From CAYJBH01 sp964370765 (lineage in GTDB: Bacteria; Bacillota; Clostridia; Oscillospirales; Ruminococcaceae), in the NCBI GenBank assembly GCA_964370765.1, contig CAYJKW010000059.1:1-14109 (forward strand): a stretch of 14,109 bases of DNA, in the 5' to 3' direction. The translations under genes and the position numbers were made by a program. Of the stretch, positions 7,080 through 14,109 are shown piece by piece. The notes under the pieces are model-generated. The model had not been told where the DNA came from. It saw nothing but the letters and a program-made list of their open reading frames with translations, and did no database searches. The number at the start of each line of letters is the position of its first letter. The first letter of the stretch is position 1.

Positions 7080-7546
7080 AACTTTTTATTATGGTCAGAA
7101 GAGGAAGGGCCAAAAACAGGTGTATAAACTTTTTTAGGTGGGCTTTCCTCCTTTTTTACAAACACAGGAGGTTTGCTTGGTGCGGGTGGACTTTGTGGCT
7201 GCAAGGGTTCATCCTTTGGTTTTTCCTTAAATGAGCTGTAGGAGTAAAACTGTTTTGCAGCAGGTTTAGTTTTAGCGGCTGCCTTACTTGCAGCCTTTGC
7301 ATTACGGTAGGACTGAATTAATGCCCTGCCACTTGGGTCTTTAGCAAAGGAGATAAGCTTTAGTGAGAATACATATATACTAAACACCATCAATATAGCA
7401 ATTGTTACTATAAGTATCATCTTGATGTCGGTTGTAAATACATTTTTTGTGAAGAAAATATACATTCCGGATAGTGCAAGTAGGACCATACCCAATAAGA
7501 ATATAACGCAGATTACCGCTATACTTAATATTTTTTTAAGGCTCAT
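7076..7546 (-). CDS. Two-helix membrane protein with Lys/Ala- and Pro-rich cytoplasmic tail, unknown function
   Basis: 156 aa that I do not recognise. Two hydrophobic helices (about 7-31 and 42-64) are followed by a charged, probably cytoplasmic tail: FAKDPSGRALIQSYR, an Ala/Lys-rich stretch (AKAASKAAAKTKPAAK, about 83-98), then a Pro/Lys/Ser-rich low-complexity segment to the end. It is the last gene of the HD-GYP/glycosyltransferase set. It starts 2 nt after the DUF2304 gene stop, and its AAGGAGG ribosome site (7556-7562) lies in the end of that gene, so it is surely cotranslated with it. The stop codon overlaps the end of the convergent gene ending at 7079. The context suggests a membrane accessory role in glycan assembly, which is inference only. 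Confidence 0.85.
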   Translation of the reverse strand: MSLKKILSIAVICVIFLLGMVLLALSGMYIFFTKNVFTTDIKMILIVTIAILMVFSIYVFSLKLISFAKDPSGRALIQSYRNAKAASKAAAKTKPAAKQFYSYSSFKEKPKDEPLQPQSPPAPSKPPVFVKKEESPPKKVYTPVFGPSSSDHNKKF

Positions 7547-7548
7547 CT

Positions 7549-7908
7549 TTATACATCCTCCTTCTTATCCTTTTCCTGTAGGTCAAAATCATCTATCGCC
7601 TTTTTTTGAATAATCTCTTTTAAGCGGCTGTTTGTTTGAGAAAGTCTGATAGTAAGAAAAAATTGATGCACAATCAAAAGGAAAAGCATTATTAAGAATA
7701 TAAAGTTAACAGGCGATGATATACTTAATATAACAGATGCCTGTATCGCAATATCGGGAAATATGCTTAGCACTAATATTAATAGGGCGAAAAACAACCA
7801 AAAGATAGAATCCTCTATCTGAACTTTAGATCTACGTATCTTAAAAAGCACATATCCGGTAGTAATAAGCGCACCGATAAACAGAATTAACCTTAAAAAA
7901 ACACTCAT
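7549..7908 (-). CDS. DUF2304 membrane protein
   Basis: 119 aa, three predicted membrane helices (about 4-22, 34-51 and 68-88) and a charged C-terminal tail (LKEIIQKKAIDDFDLQEKDKKEDV). The order IRRSKVQIEDSIFWLFFALLILVLSIFPDIA, then SSPVNFIFLIMLFLL, and an SxTNSRLKE-type tail fits DUF2304. This small family is regularly found beside dolichyl-phosphate-mannose-synthase-like GT2 enzymes. Its ATG overlaps the stop of the GT2 gene (ATGA at 7905-7908), as expected for a functional pair. The likely role is to support membrane attachment or lipid-carrier handling of the GT2 product, inferred from family context and not shown by sequence. Confidence 0.88.
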   Translation of the reverse strand: MSVFLRLILFIGALITTGYVLFKIRRSKVQIEDSIFWLFFALLILVLSIFPDIAIQASVILSISSPVNFIFLIMLFLLIVHQFFLTIRLSQTNSRLKEIIQKKAIDDFDLQEKDKKEDV

Positions 7909-8600
7909 CTGTCCACCCCTCTTCTAAACCACTGAATAAATAAAATAGATATAAATGTATTTATGCTATAGGTTATACCGTTAAAGATATTAAGGTAGCT
8001 TGTTCCGGCTACCCTTTCCGACATCTCTACCTGTACCTCGGTTACAACCGCATTATTACGCAGTAGGTGGGAGATTGTGTCCGGCTCCGGATGGCAGTTT
8101 ATATTCTTTGCAAGGATTTTTATCATTCTACGATTAAAAAGGCGCATGCCGCTTGTTGGGTCGGTAAGTAGTTTTCCGGTTGTCATATATATGGCAAGTG
8201 ATATTAGGCGGCTGCCCATCATCCTTGAGTTAAAGGGCTTTTTTTCACTAACAAATCTTGAGCCGATAGTAATATCGGTCTTTTGTTCGATTGCGGTTTT
8301 TAAAAGTCGATCGACATAGCTTGCCGGATGTTGCCCATCGGCATCAAACTGCATTACATAGTCGTAATCTTTAAAGTTTGCAAACATTACACCGGCCTGA
8401 AATGCACCGGCAAGACCAAGGTTGGAGGATAGATTTAGATAGCTATACCCCTTGTCGCGGCAGATATTAAGTGTATTGTCACCGGAGCCGTCGTTAATAA
8501 TAACAAAGTCCCAATCGGGACAATGTTTTTTTATGTCGTCTATTGTGTTAACAATAGATTCTTCTTCGTTAAATGCCGGTATAATTAATAATTTTTTCAT
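7905..8600 (-). CDS. Family 2 glycosyltransferase (dolichyl/polyprenyl-phosphate sugar synthase type)
   Basis: 231 aa GT-A-fold enzyme. IIPAFNEEESI (6-16), the nucleotide-binding NDGSGDNT (36-43), SSNLGLAGAFQAG (58-70), the DXD-containing FDADGQHPA (85-93) and GSRF are standard DPM1-like GT2 motifs. DPTSGMRLFNRRM is also typical. By family knowledge it moves a sugar from a nucleotide donor to polyprenyl phosphate at the cytoplasmic face. A moderately hydrophobic C-terminal stretch (NTFISILFIQWF) may touch the membrane, but the twin C-terminal helices of some relatives are missing; the adjacent DUF2304 protein could supply that function. The start codon abuts the stop of the upstream GT4 gene with no spacer. 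Donor sugar is unknown. Confidence 0.93.
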   Translation of the reverse strand: MKKLLIIPAFNEEESIVNTIDDIKKHCPDWDFVIINDGSGDNTLNICRDKGYSYLNLSSNLGLAGAFQAGVMFANFKDYDYVMQFDADGQHPASYVDRLLKTAIEQKTDITIGSRFVSEKKPFNSRMMGSRLISLAIYMTTGKLLTDPTSGMRLFNRRMIKILAKNINCHPEPDTISHLLRNNAVVTEVQVEMSERVAGTSYLNIFNGITYSINTFISILFIQWFRRGVDR

Positions 8601-9743
8601 CTAATCCTGCCAACCTATCTCTTCAACGATGTTACAGCTGTTATCCCAACCAAGCTCCATCTCTACTCGGTTTCGTACAATTGCCGTCTTTTGCTTTAAA
8701 TTACTATCATCTATTGCCGCCGTTATGGCTGCTTTTATCAGTGGTATGGTACCACCTTTTATTATAGTGCCGTTGTCGGCACCTTCTAACACCTCGTCTG
8801 CACCGCCACAGGTCTGTGTTGTTATGATATAGCACGATGCGGCTGCGGCCTCAAGCAGTGTGGTGGAGAATCCCTCCGAAACGGTTGGTAGGCAGAATAT
8901 CTGCGCCTGTTTTAAAAGTGCAACACAGCTGTTTCTATCAAGCCTACCACAAAAAACAATACTCCCGTTTGCTCTTTTCTTTAGAAGTTCGAGCAACGGG
9001 CCGTCCCCTGCCATTACAAGGGTGTAAGCAGGATGACTGCTTGATATCTCGTTGAAAGCGTCTATCAGCTGAACAACCCCTTTTTCGGGAATCATCCTGC
9101 CGATATAGCAGATAATGTTTTTTTCCTGTGTGATGTTGTAGTTGTTTCTTTTGAATAACTCGGCCGGCACACTGTCCACCTCGGTGGTGTCTATAGCATT
9201 AAATATTATTCCTTTAGCAGTTATTCCAAAATGCAACAGCCAATCTCGGCTACGGGAGGAAACCGCATAAAAGTTTTTACAGTATCGTTTTACAAAGCTA
9301 CATACAATATGCTCGTATAACTTAACAGCAAAATCAATCGCAGTGTTACCAAGGGATAGATGCGCAGAGCCGTGCTCTATAACTATACAGTTCCTGCCAA
9401 ACTTTTTTGCAAGCCTTGTAGCATATAACGACAGGGGATAAAATCTTGTATTAACTATTACCCTACAACCGGACGTACTAAGTAGTGGCTGTAGTAGCTT
9501 TGCGGTGCGTTTGCCGGGAAGAACTACCGGAAGGCGACCATTTAAAAGCTGTTTAGATGGTAGGCGTATAATCTCTATACCATTTAAGTCTATTTCGGTT
9601 TCGGGTAATCCATCTAATGCTGAGGTTATTATTGCAACACGGTTACCCCTTGATTTTAGCTTTACAGCTAAGTTTTGGCTATAATTCTCCACCCCGCCGA
9701 TGGTAGGCAGATATTGCGCTGTAAATATACAGTAAAACGGCAC
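8601..9743 (-). CDS. Family 4 glycosyltransferase (GT-B fold)
   Basis: 380 aa, full length for GT4. The N-terminal acceptor domain shows PTIGGVENYSQNLA (13-26) and IEHGSAH (122-128). The C-terminal nucleotide-sugar domain shows YIGRMIPEKGV (213-223), VMAGDGPL and SEGFSTTLLEA (289-299), which carries the E-x7-E pair (Glu290, Glu298). It should transfer a sugar from an NDP-sugar, with retention, to a surface glycan or lipid precursor; the acceptor cannot be told from sequence. The start is GTG at 9743, with AAGGAG (9755-9760) 11 nt upstream. The gene begins 26 nt after the HD-GYP gene and abuts the GT2 gene, consistent with one operon. Confidence 0.93.
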   Translation of the reverse strand: MPFYCIFTAQYLPTIGGVENYSQNLAVKLKSRGNRVAIITSALDGLPETEIDLNGIEIIRLPSKQLLNGRLPVVLPGKRTAKLLQPLLSTSGCRVIVNTRFYPLSLYATRLAKKFGRNCIVIEHGSAHLSLGNTAIDFAVKLYEHIVCSFVKRYCKNFYAVSSRSRDWLLHFGITAKGIIFNAIDTTEVDSVPAELFKRNNYNITQEKNIICYIGRMIPEKGVVQLIDAFNEISSSHPAYTLVMAGDGPLLELLKKRANGSIVFCGRLDRNSCVALLKQAQIFCLPTVSEGFSTTLLEAAAASCYIITTQTCGGADEVLEGADNGTIIKGGTIPLIKAAITAAIDDSNLKQKTAIVRNRVEMELGWDNSCNIVEEIGWQD

Positions 9744-9769
9744 AGGTAGTATAGCTCCTTTCGGTGTTT

Positions 9770-10855
9770 TTAGATAACTACCGCTGTACAGTAGTTGTCA
9801 TCGGATGTTGTAATAACATCTCCGTCACGCTCCACTATCGGATATAAGAATTTGCTGCGGTCTATATGTTTAACCTTAGCTATAGCACCATCGGATAAAA
9901 GGACCGATCGTCCCTCTAGTTCAGCCGGCATCATATCCAAAAACTGGTCTATCAGATCAAAATCAAGATCGGAAAATTTGCCGATAGATAGCTCGTTTAA
10001 CACGGCAAAGGGGCTGTGTGCTTTTTTGTAACAACGGCTGGAAACCATTGCATCGTACACATCGGATATTGAGGTAATCCTTGCGTATAGAGGTATGTCT
10101 TCACCCGCTAAACCGTCCGGATAGCCGCTTCCGTTCATCTTTTCGTGATGAGAACGTGCTGCCGAAGCTACAAGTGGGTCGATATCTGTGTTTTTAAGTA
10201 GCATCTCGTAGGAAAAAACACTGTGCTTTTTCATGATTTCAAATTCATTCTCGGTTAGTTTTCGGGGCGCATTAAGAATATCATGAGGAATTTCAGTTTT
10301 ACCTATATCATGTAATAGGCCGACAGTTACAAGCAGGTCTATCTCATACTGCGGTAAACCCAACCATTTAGCCATAAGTCCGTTAAGAAGTGCAACGTTT
10401 GTGCTGTGGGTGCAAAGATACTCGTCCACATTATTTCTTCCGTTAACACACTGGATTATCTTTGCGGCATCAAGGGTAGATATTTTTTCAGAAAGATTGC
10501 TGGATAGCTTTTTTGCCTGTTCTGTAGGCACCACTCCGGTTGATTTAAGGTAGTGTAGTAGGCTGTCAGTCTCTTTTTTAGCGATATCGTAGCCTACCGA
10601 GCGCTCAAAGTGTTCTTGGCGTAGCTGCTGTGGAATACCGTGGCTTAGCAAATCATAATAATAGTTTCTGCCAACATAAACATTCCTACCACCGCTGGCC
10701 GAACGATGAAAACTGTCAATCATTCGAGCAGTAAGAACAGTACCGCCTTTAACCATTAAGAGCGGCTTTTTATATTTAACATATATATCACTCTTTGCAG
10801 TGGTTCCTTTTTCAAGGTATTCCATTGCAATAGGTACAAGATCATCTTTGTTCAT
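9770..10855 (-). CDS. HD-GYP domain protein, probable cyclic-di-GMP phosphodiesterase
   Basis: 361 aa, soluble. Residues 20-70 (DIYVKYKKPLLMVKGGTVLT...VYVG) resemble the small domain that often precedes HD-GYP. The catalytic domain spans about 145-310: H150, HDIGK (182-186), H211, HHE (236-238) and NGSGYP (241-246), followed by ISDVYDAM (263-270). All HD-GYP hallmark residues are present, so metal-dependent hydrolysis of c-di-GMP is the likely activity. A short beta-rich tail (310-361) contains a VERDGD motif. There is no membrane helix and no receiver domain, so the input signal is unclear. It has its own near-consensus promoter (10891-10919) and heads the glycosyltransferase operon, 26 nt before the GT4 gene. 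The ribosome site (AAGATGG) is weak. Class call is strong; the substrate was not tested. Confidence 0.93.
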   Translation of the reverse strand: MNKDDLVPIAMEYLEKGTTAKSDIYVKYKKPLLMVKGGTVLTARMIDSFHRSASGGRNVYVGRNYYYDLLSHGIPQQLRQEHFERSVGYDIAKKETDSLLHYLKSTGVVPTEQAKKLSSNLSEKISTLDAAKIIQCVNGRNNVDEYLCTHSTNVALLNGLMAKWLGLPQYEIDLLVTVGLLHDIGKTEIPHDILNAPRKLTENEFEIMKKHSVFSYEMLLKNTDIDPLVASAARSHHEKMNGSGYPDGLAGEDIPLYARITSISDVYDAMVSSRCYKKAHSPFAVLNELSIGKFSDLDFDLIDQFLDMMPAELEGRSVLLSDGAIAKVKHIDRSKFLYPIVERDGDVITTSDDNYCTAVVI

Positions 10856-10890
10856 CGTTTACCATCTTGTTTGTATTTATCTCACACTAT

Positions 10891-10919
10891 ATTATAACAA
10901 ATAATTTGGGAAAAATCAA
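10891..10919 (-). promoter_or_regulatory. Sigma-A-type promoter of the HD-GYP/glycosyltransferase operon
   Basis: On the - strand TTGATT (10914-10919) and TATAAT (10891-10896) are separated by exactly 17 nt. The expected start near 10884 gives a leader of about 28 nt before the HD-GYP start codon. No riboswitch fits in so short a leader. Confidence 0.8.
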
Positions 10920-10932
10920 TTGTTTTAGCATT

Positions 10933-11817
10933 TTATGGCATTAGCAGCATCGAAACAAAGGAGAAAACCATTATTCCAACCGAAACAATCATTACAATGC
11001 CACATGGTCCGGCTTTTTTTGTTAATACCTGCTGGTAGGCCTCCTCTGATGGAGCCTGCTTTTTCATACGTTTAATATTCTTTATGGCAGATTTTCGATA
11101 AAGGTAGATTGCAAACGCCCCCCATGCGGCGTTTACAAGTGCGGTGACTATACTTGCAATGTAGGCAAGTGTGTTAAGTGTCTCCTCGTCTATGTTTATC
11201 TCAAATCCGTATAATAGCTGTACTACACGTATGCTGGATGGGATGGATAGTATAATATCTATTAAAAGGGCCAAAATTCCAATTAACCACATTCTGCGGT
11301 AAAGAAAAAATATCGGGGCAAACAGCATAGCAGTTAGGCTAAAGTTAATCTTCTGCTTTGTTGCATCCATTCTTTTAAAGGAAAAAAGGTATCTTGGTGC
11401 GGCTTTGCCTATATAGGTGCGCCAGTCTTTAACCTTAATTCCATCCAGCTCCTCGTTGTCCGAGATATTTACAATCTGTTCGAACATCTCTACAGCCGAT
11501 ACTGCCCCTAAAAAGCTCTCGTCGCTTTTTACCTCCAGCGGTGCAGGGGCGTCCAGCGGTACACCACAACTTCCGCAAAACGGTACGCCGGGTTTGTTGG
11601 TTGCATTACAGTTGCGGCAGGTTTGGGGAAGCGGCTCCGGGGCTACCGGATTCCATGTAAAACCGGAAGAATGTAACGAGCTGTTTGCACAGCTACCATG
11701 CTCTTTATAACAACTGCGGTGGTGTGGAGTCCCGCAATCGGGGCAGAACACGATATCGTCATCGTCTAAAAACCTTACATTACATATAGGGCAGGTTTGT
11801 CCCTTACAGTCTATCAT
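10933..11817 (-). CDS. Membrane protein with N-terminal RING-like and zinc-ribbon modules, DUF2628-like helices
   Basis: 294 aa. The N-terminus is a RING-like zinc module of the prokaryotic type: C9, C12, C25, C28, H32/H33, C36 and C43 in the pattern CPIC...DDDIVFCPDCGTPHHRSCY. A four-cysteine zinc ribbon follows (CRNC at 67-70, CGSC at 81-84). After an acidic linker (about 90-150) comes FSFKRMDATKQKINFSLTAMLFAPIFFLYRRMW, which resembles DUF2628 membrane proteins, then further helices near 205-240 and 272-292 with a basic loop (KSAIKNIKRMKK) between. A cytoplasmic zinc-binding head on a membrane base is the likely layout. Function unknown. AGGAG at 11829-11833 lies 11 nt before the ATG. The gene follows gltX by 62 nt and precedes the HD-GYP promoter with no terminator. 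Confidence 0.85.
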   Translation of the reverse strand: MIDCKGQTCPICNVRFLDDDDIVFCPDCGTPHHRSCYKEHGSCANSSLHSSGFTWNPVAPEPLPQTCRNCNATNKPGVPFCGSCGVPLDAPAPLEVKSDESFLGAVSAVEMFEQIVNISDNEELDGIKVKDWRTYIGKAAPRYLFSFKRMDATKQKINFSLTAMLFAPIFFLYRRMWLIGILALLIDIILSIPSSIRVVQLLYGFEINIDEETLNTLAYIASIVTALVNAAWGAFAIYLYRKSAIKNIKRMKKQAPSEEAYQQVLTKKAGPCGIVMIVSVGIMVFSFVSMLLMP

Positions 11818-11879
11818 AAAATAGGTTACTCCTAATTTGGGTGGTGCATTATAACTGGTTGACCAAGGTTATTATAACT

Positions 11880-13334
11880 TTACAACTGCTCTGATAAAAG
11901 CCTTATGCCTTCTTCAATACGCTTTATTGTCTTTTCTTTGCCTACAACAGCAGCAAGCTCTATACCGCCGCCCGGTGTAAACTGTTTTCCTGATACTGCT
12001 ACCCTTAAAGGCCAAAGTACAATGCCGTTTTTAACCTCTTTTTTTGCAATATGGTCGAATACTACGGCATGCAGTGCATCATGGCTGTAGTCATCCTGTT
12101 CTTTAAGTATTGGAAGTAGCTCCCTTAAAGTCTCTGCACAGCCCTCTTTTGTTGTCTTCATCTTTTTGCTTACATAAAGGTCGGTGTTGTACTGCGGTAG
12201 CTCATCAACAAAATCTACCTGTTCGGTTATGTCGCTAAGTAGCTCTGTTCTTTTTTGTAGTAGTGTGCAAAGTAGCTTAAGGTCGCAATCGTCCTTTACT
12301 GTCTGCTTAACAATGGGGATAGCAATAGCACAAAAATCGTCGAACGATAACGCACGAATATGCTCAGCGTTAATGTGACGTAGCTTGTCATAATCAAATA
12401 TTGCAGGACTTTTACTTATTCCGGCAACATCAAAGGCCTTAACCAGCTCCTCAAGCGAGAAGATTTCTCGCTCGTCTTTAGGTCCCCACCCAAGCAGTGC
12501 AATATAGTTTACAAGTGCATCCTTAAGGTAGCCCTTGGCTACAAGGTCCTCGTATGATGCATCGCCGTTACGTTTTGAAAGTTTATGTGTTGCATCCTTC
12601 ATAACAGGTGGACAGTGGATATAGCTTGGTATCTCCCAACCAAAAGCCCTGTAAAGCAGGTTGTATTTTGGGGTGGAGGATAGATATTCGCTACCCCTGA
12701 TAATATGTGTTATTCCCATTTCGTGGTCATCTACAACATTTGCAAAGTTATAGGTAGGCATGCCGTCCGTCTTGATTAATATCTGGTCGTCCAGTAGCGA
12801 GGCATCTACCTCGATGTGGCCATACACCATATCCTCAAATGATGCATCGCCGCTACTGGGCATAAGTTGGCGTACAACATAGGGTACACCCTCGTTAAGG
12901 TTTTTGTCTATCTCCTCTTGTGAGAGGTGTCGGCAGTGACCATCGTACATAGGGGCGGTACCACCGGCTGTCTGAATTGCACGTTGTTGCTCCAGACGCT
13001 CCTTGGTACAAAAACAGCGGTAGGCGTGGCCACCATCTATAAGTTTTTGTGCAAGTGGAATATAGCAATCGGCACGCTCGCTCTGCACATATGGTGCATA
13101 GGGACCACCCACATCAGGACCCTCGTCCCAGTTAAGGCCGGTCTCTTTAAGGGTACTGTATATTATATCTACAGCGCCTTCTACTAAACGTTCACGGTCG
13201 GTGTCCTCTATTCTTAGTATAAATGTACCGCCATCCTGTTTTGCCTTTAGGTAGGCGTAAAGAGCGGTTCGTAGGTTACCTACATGCATATATCCTGTTG
13301 GGCTGGGTGCAAATCTTGTCCTTGTTTTACTCAT
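11880..13334 (-). CDS. gltX: Glutamyl-tRNA synthetase
   Basis: 484 aa from the chosen ATG. It charges tRNA(Glu) with glutamate; in many clostridia the enzyme also mischarges tRNA(Gln) for amidation, which I cannot decide here. The class I signature is present: RFAPSPTGYMHVGNLRTALY (HIGH region, HVGN at 17-20) and KLSKR (251-255) for KMSKS. A zinc motif C107-x-C109, 24 residues, C134-x-H136 is intact, as in E. coli-type enzymes. RIEDTDRERL and the NEEHMS-like anticodon region (PAIFDYDKLRHINAEHIR) also fit. The frame extends to a TTG at 13343, but AAAGGA (about 13347-13352) would then be only 3 nt away; the ATG at 13334 (12 nt) is preferred. A perfect consensus promoter lies upstream. The leader is about 43 nt, so no T-box. 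Confidence 0.97.
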   Translation of the reverse strand: MSKTRTRFAPSPTGYMHVGNLRTALYAYLKAKQDGGTFILRIEDTDRERLVEGAVDIIYSTLKETGLNWDEGPDVGGPYAPYVQSERADCYIPLAQKLIDGGHAYRCFCTKERLEQQRAIQTAGGTAPMYDGHCRHLSQEEIDKNLNEGVPYVVRQLMPSSGDASFEDMVYGHIEVDASLLDDQILIKTDGMPTYNFANVVDDHEMGITHIIRGSEYLSSTPKYNLLYRAFGWEIPSYIHCPPVMKDATHKLSKRNGDASYEDLVAKGYLKDALVNYIALLGWGPKDEREIFSLEELVKAFDVAGISKSPAIFDYDKLRHINAEHIRALSFDDFCAIAIPIVKQTVKDDCDLKLLCTLLQKRTELLSDITEQVDFVDELPQYNTDLYVSKKMKTTKEGCAETLRELLPILKEQDDYSHDALHAVVFDHIAKKEVKNGIVLWPLRVAVSGKQFTPGGGIELAAVVGKEKTIKRIEEGIRLLSEQL

Positions 13335-13383
13335 CTTTACCAATATTCCTTTTTGTTTGTCTTTATTGTGGTATACATTATTA

Positions 13384-13411
13384 ATTATATTCTTTTATTA
13401 TCTTTTGTCAA
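13384..13411 (-). promoter_or_regulatory. Consensus promoter of gltX
   Basis: On the - strand a perfect TTGACA (13406-13411) and a perfect TATAAT (13384-13389) are 16 nt apart. The expected start is near 13377, about 43 nt before the chosen gltX ATG. Its -35 hexamer directly touches that of the divergent trpS promoter. Confidence 0.85.
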
Positions 13412-13440
13412 TTGAAAATACACTTTAAATGTGATATACT
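13412..13440 (+). promoter_or_regulatory. Promoter of trpS
   Basis: TTGAAA (13412-13417) and TATACT (13435-13440) with a 17-nt spacer. The expected start is near 13447, giving a leader of about 63 nt that holds only a small hairpin (GCCAC 13461-13465 with GTGGC 13478-13482). This is far too short for a T-box riboswitch. Confidence 0.8.
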
Positions 13441-13509
13441 AATGAAAATATGCAAAAATGGCCACTTTTTACACCTTGTGGCTGTGAATATCGAAAGGAT
13501 TATAGTAAG

Positions 13510-14109
13510 ATGAAGAAAAGACTTTTTAGCGGAATACAACCTACCGGAGGTTTTACGCTTGGAAACTATCTTGGTGCACTTAAAAACTGGGCAAAGCTAC
13601 AAGAGGATTATGAGTGTATCTATTGTATAGTAAACCTACATGCCATGACAGTAGAACAAGACCCGGAAGAGTTGCTTCGAAATACCCGTGCCTCGGCTGC
13701 ACTTACGATAGCCTGCGGGGTAGATGTAAACAAAAGCACACTTTTTATCCAAAGTGATGTTGCAGCCCATGCCGAGGTTGCATGGCTACTTGGTTGTTTT
13801 ACACCGTTTGGTGAGCTGTCACGTATGACACAGTTTAAGGAAAAATCGGCAAAGCATACCGATAATATTAATAGCGGGCTTTTTACCTATCCTGTATTGA
13901 TGGCGTCCGATATTCTTAGCTATGATGCACATCTTGTACCGGTAGGTGCTGATCAGCGCCAGCATCTGGAGCTTGCACGTAATATTGCCGATAGACTTAA
14001 CCACCGCTTTGGTGAGGGGACAGCGGTAGTTCCGGAAGGATATATCCCTACAGTAGGTGCAAGGATAATGAGCCTAAGCGACCCGATGGCAAAGATGAGT
14101 AAATCCGAT
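13510..14109 (+). CDS. trpS: Tryptophanyl-tRNA synthetase, N-terminal part (cut by the window end)
   Basis: The frame opens with ATG at 13510 behind AAAGGA (13494-13499, 10-nt spacing) and stays open to the last base: 200 residues, roughly 60% of a usual TrpRS of about 330 aa. The class I HIGH region is RLFSGIQPTGGFTLGNYLGA (residues 4-23), and KMSKS sits at 195-199 in the last codons of the window. Further TrpRS signatures are IVNLHAMTV, LGCFTPFGELSRMTQFKEKS and the tryptophan-pocket stretch LMASDILSYDAHLVPVGADQRQHLELAR. It makes Trp-tRNA(Trp) in the cytoplasm. It is transcribed divergently from gltX from its own promoter. Nothing looks broken in the visible part. Confidence 0.97.
   Translation, partial: MKKRLFSGIQPTGGFTLGNYLGALKNWAKLQEDYECIYCIVNLHAMTVEQDPEELLRNTRASAALTIACGVDVNKSTLFIQSDVAAHAEVAWLLGCFTPFGELSRMTQFKEKSAKHTDNINSGLFTYPVLMASDILSYDAHLVPVGADQRQHLELARNIADRLNHRFGEGTAVVPEGYIPTVGARIMSLSDPMAKMSKSD

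Noticed and set aside
13335..13343. TTG start for gltX at 13343
   Set aside because: It would leave only 3 nt from the AAAGGA site; the ATG at 13334 gives a usable spacing and the typical GluRS N-terminus.
13447..13509. T-box riboswitch in front of trpS
   Set aside because: The promoter is clear and leaves only about 63 nt of leader, with a single 5-bp hairpin and no T-box core or antiterminator; a T-box needs roughly 150-250 nt.
1..14109. Insertion sequence, prophage, CRISPR array, toxin-antitoxin or restriction system
   Set aside because: No transposase, integrase, nuclease or regularly spaced repeats were seen; every long frame is explained by the genes listed.

Overview
The window looks like a chromosomal piece of an anaerobic Gram-positive bacterium of the Clostridia (Bacillota), possibly a gut-type Oscillospirales/Ruminococcaceae relative. 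The support is an [FeFe]-hydrogenase, LPXTG/sortase-anchored surface proteins, type III pantothenate kinase, strong AGGAGG ribosome binding sites, consensus sigma-A-type promoters and the standard code. I cannot name the species. No tRNA, rRNA, insertion sequence, phage gene or CRISPR array was seen.

Layout: (1) 1-1149, + strand, the C-terminal catalytic part of an [FeFe]-hydrogenase, cut by the window edge and ending at a probably bidirectional terminator. (2) 1242-5310, - strand, a compact three-gene sortase pilus operon in the order adhesin/tip protein (choice-of-anchor-A plus Cna-B domains, LPSTG), backbone pilin (LPDTG), class C sortase; the genes overlap by 4 and 7 nt. (3) 5311-5674, a 364-bp non-coding stretch with two hairpin terminators: the coaX terminator, and a second one with no gene directly before it. 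(4) coaX (-) diverging from a small membrane-anchored DUF4830-like protein (+). (5) 7076-10855, - strand, a five-gene set: HD-GYP phosphodiesterase, GT4 glycosyltransferase, GT2 glycosyltransferase, DUF2304 membrane protein and an unknown two-helix membrane protein, driven by a near-consensus promoter at 10891-10919. (6) A membrane protein with RING-like and zinc-ribbon modules, and gltX upstream of it, both on the - strand. (7) trpS on the + strand, cut by the window end just after its KMSKS motif.

How the genes may work together: the pilus genes should give a covalently assembled surface fibre with an adhesive tip. The HD-GYP/glycosyltransferase set suggests c-di-GMP turnover genetically linked to making a cell-surface glycan or glycolipid. 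gltX and trpS diverge from one 175-bp spacer in which their two -35 hexamers touch end to end, and neither leader is long enough for a T-box. Most of the window is ordinary clostridial core plus surface genes. The points most worth a second look are the hydrogenase L1 motif variant, the simplified pilus sortase, the orphan terminator/leader before the pilus operon, the c-di-GMP/glycosyltransferase linkage and the RING-like membrane protein.
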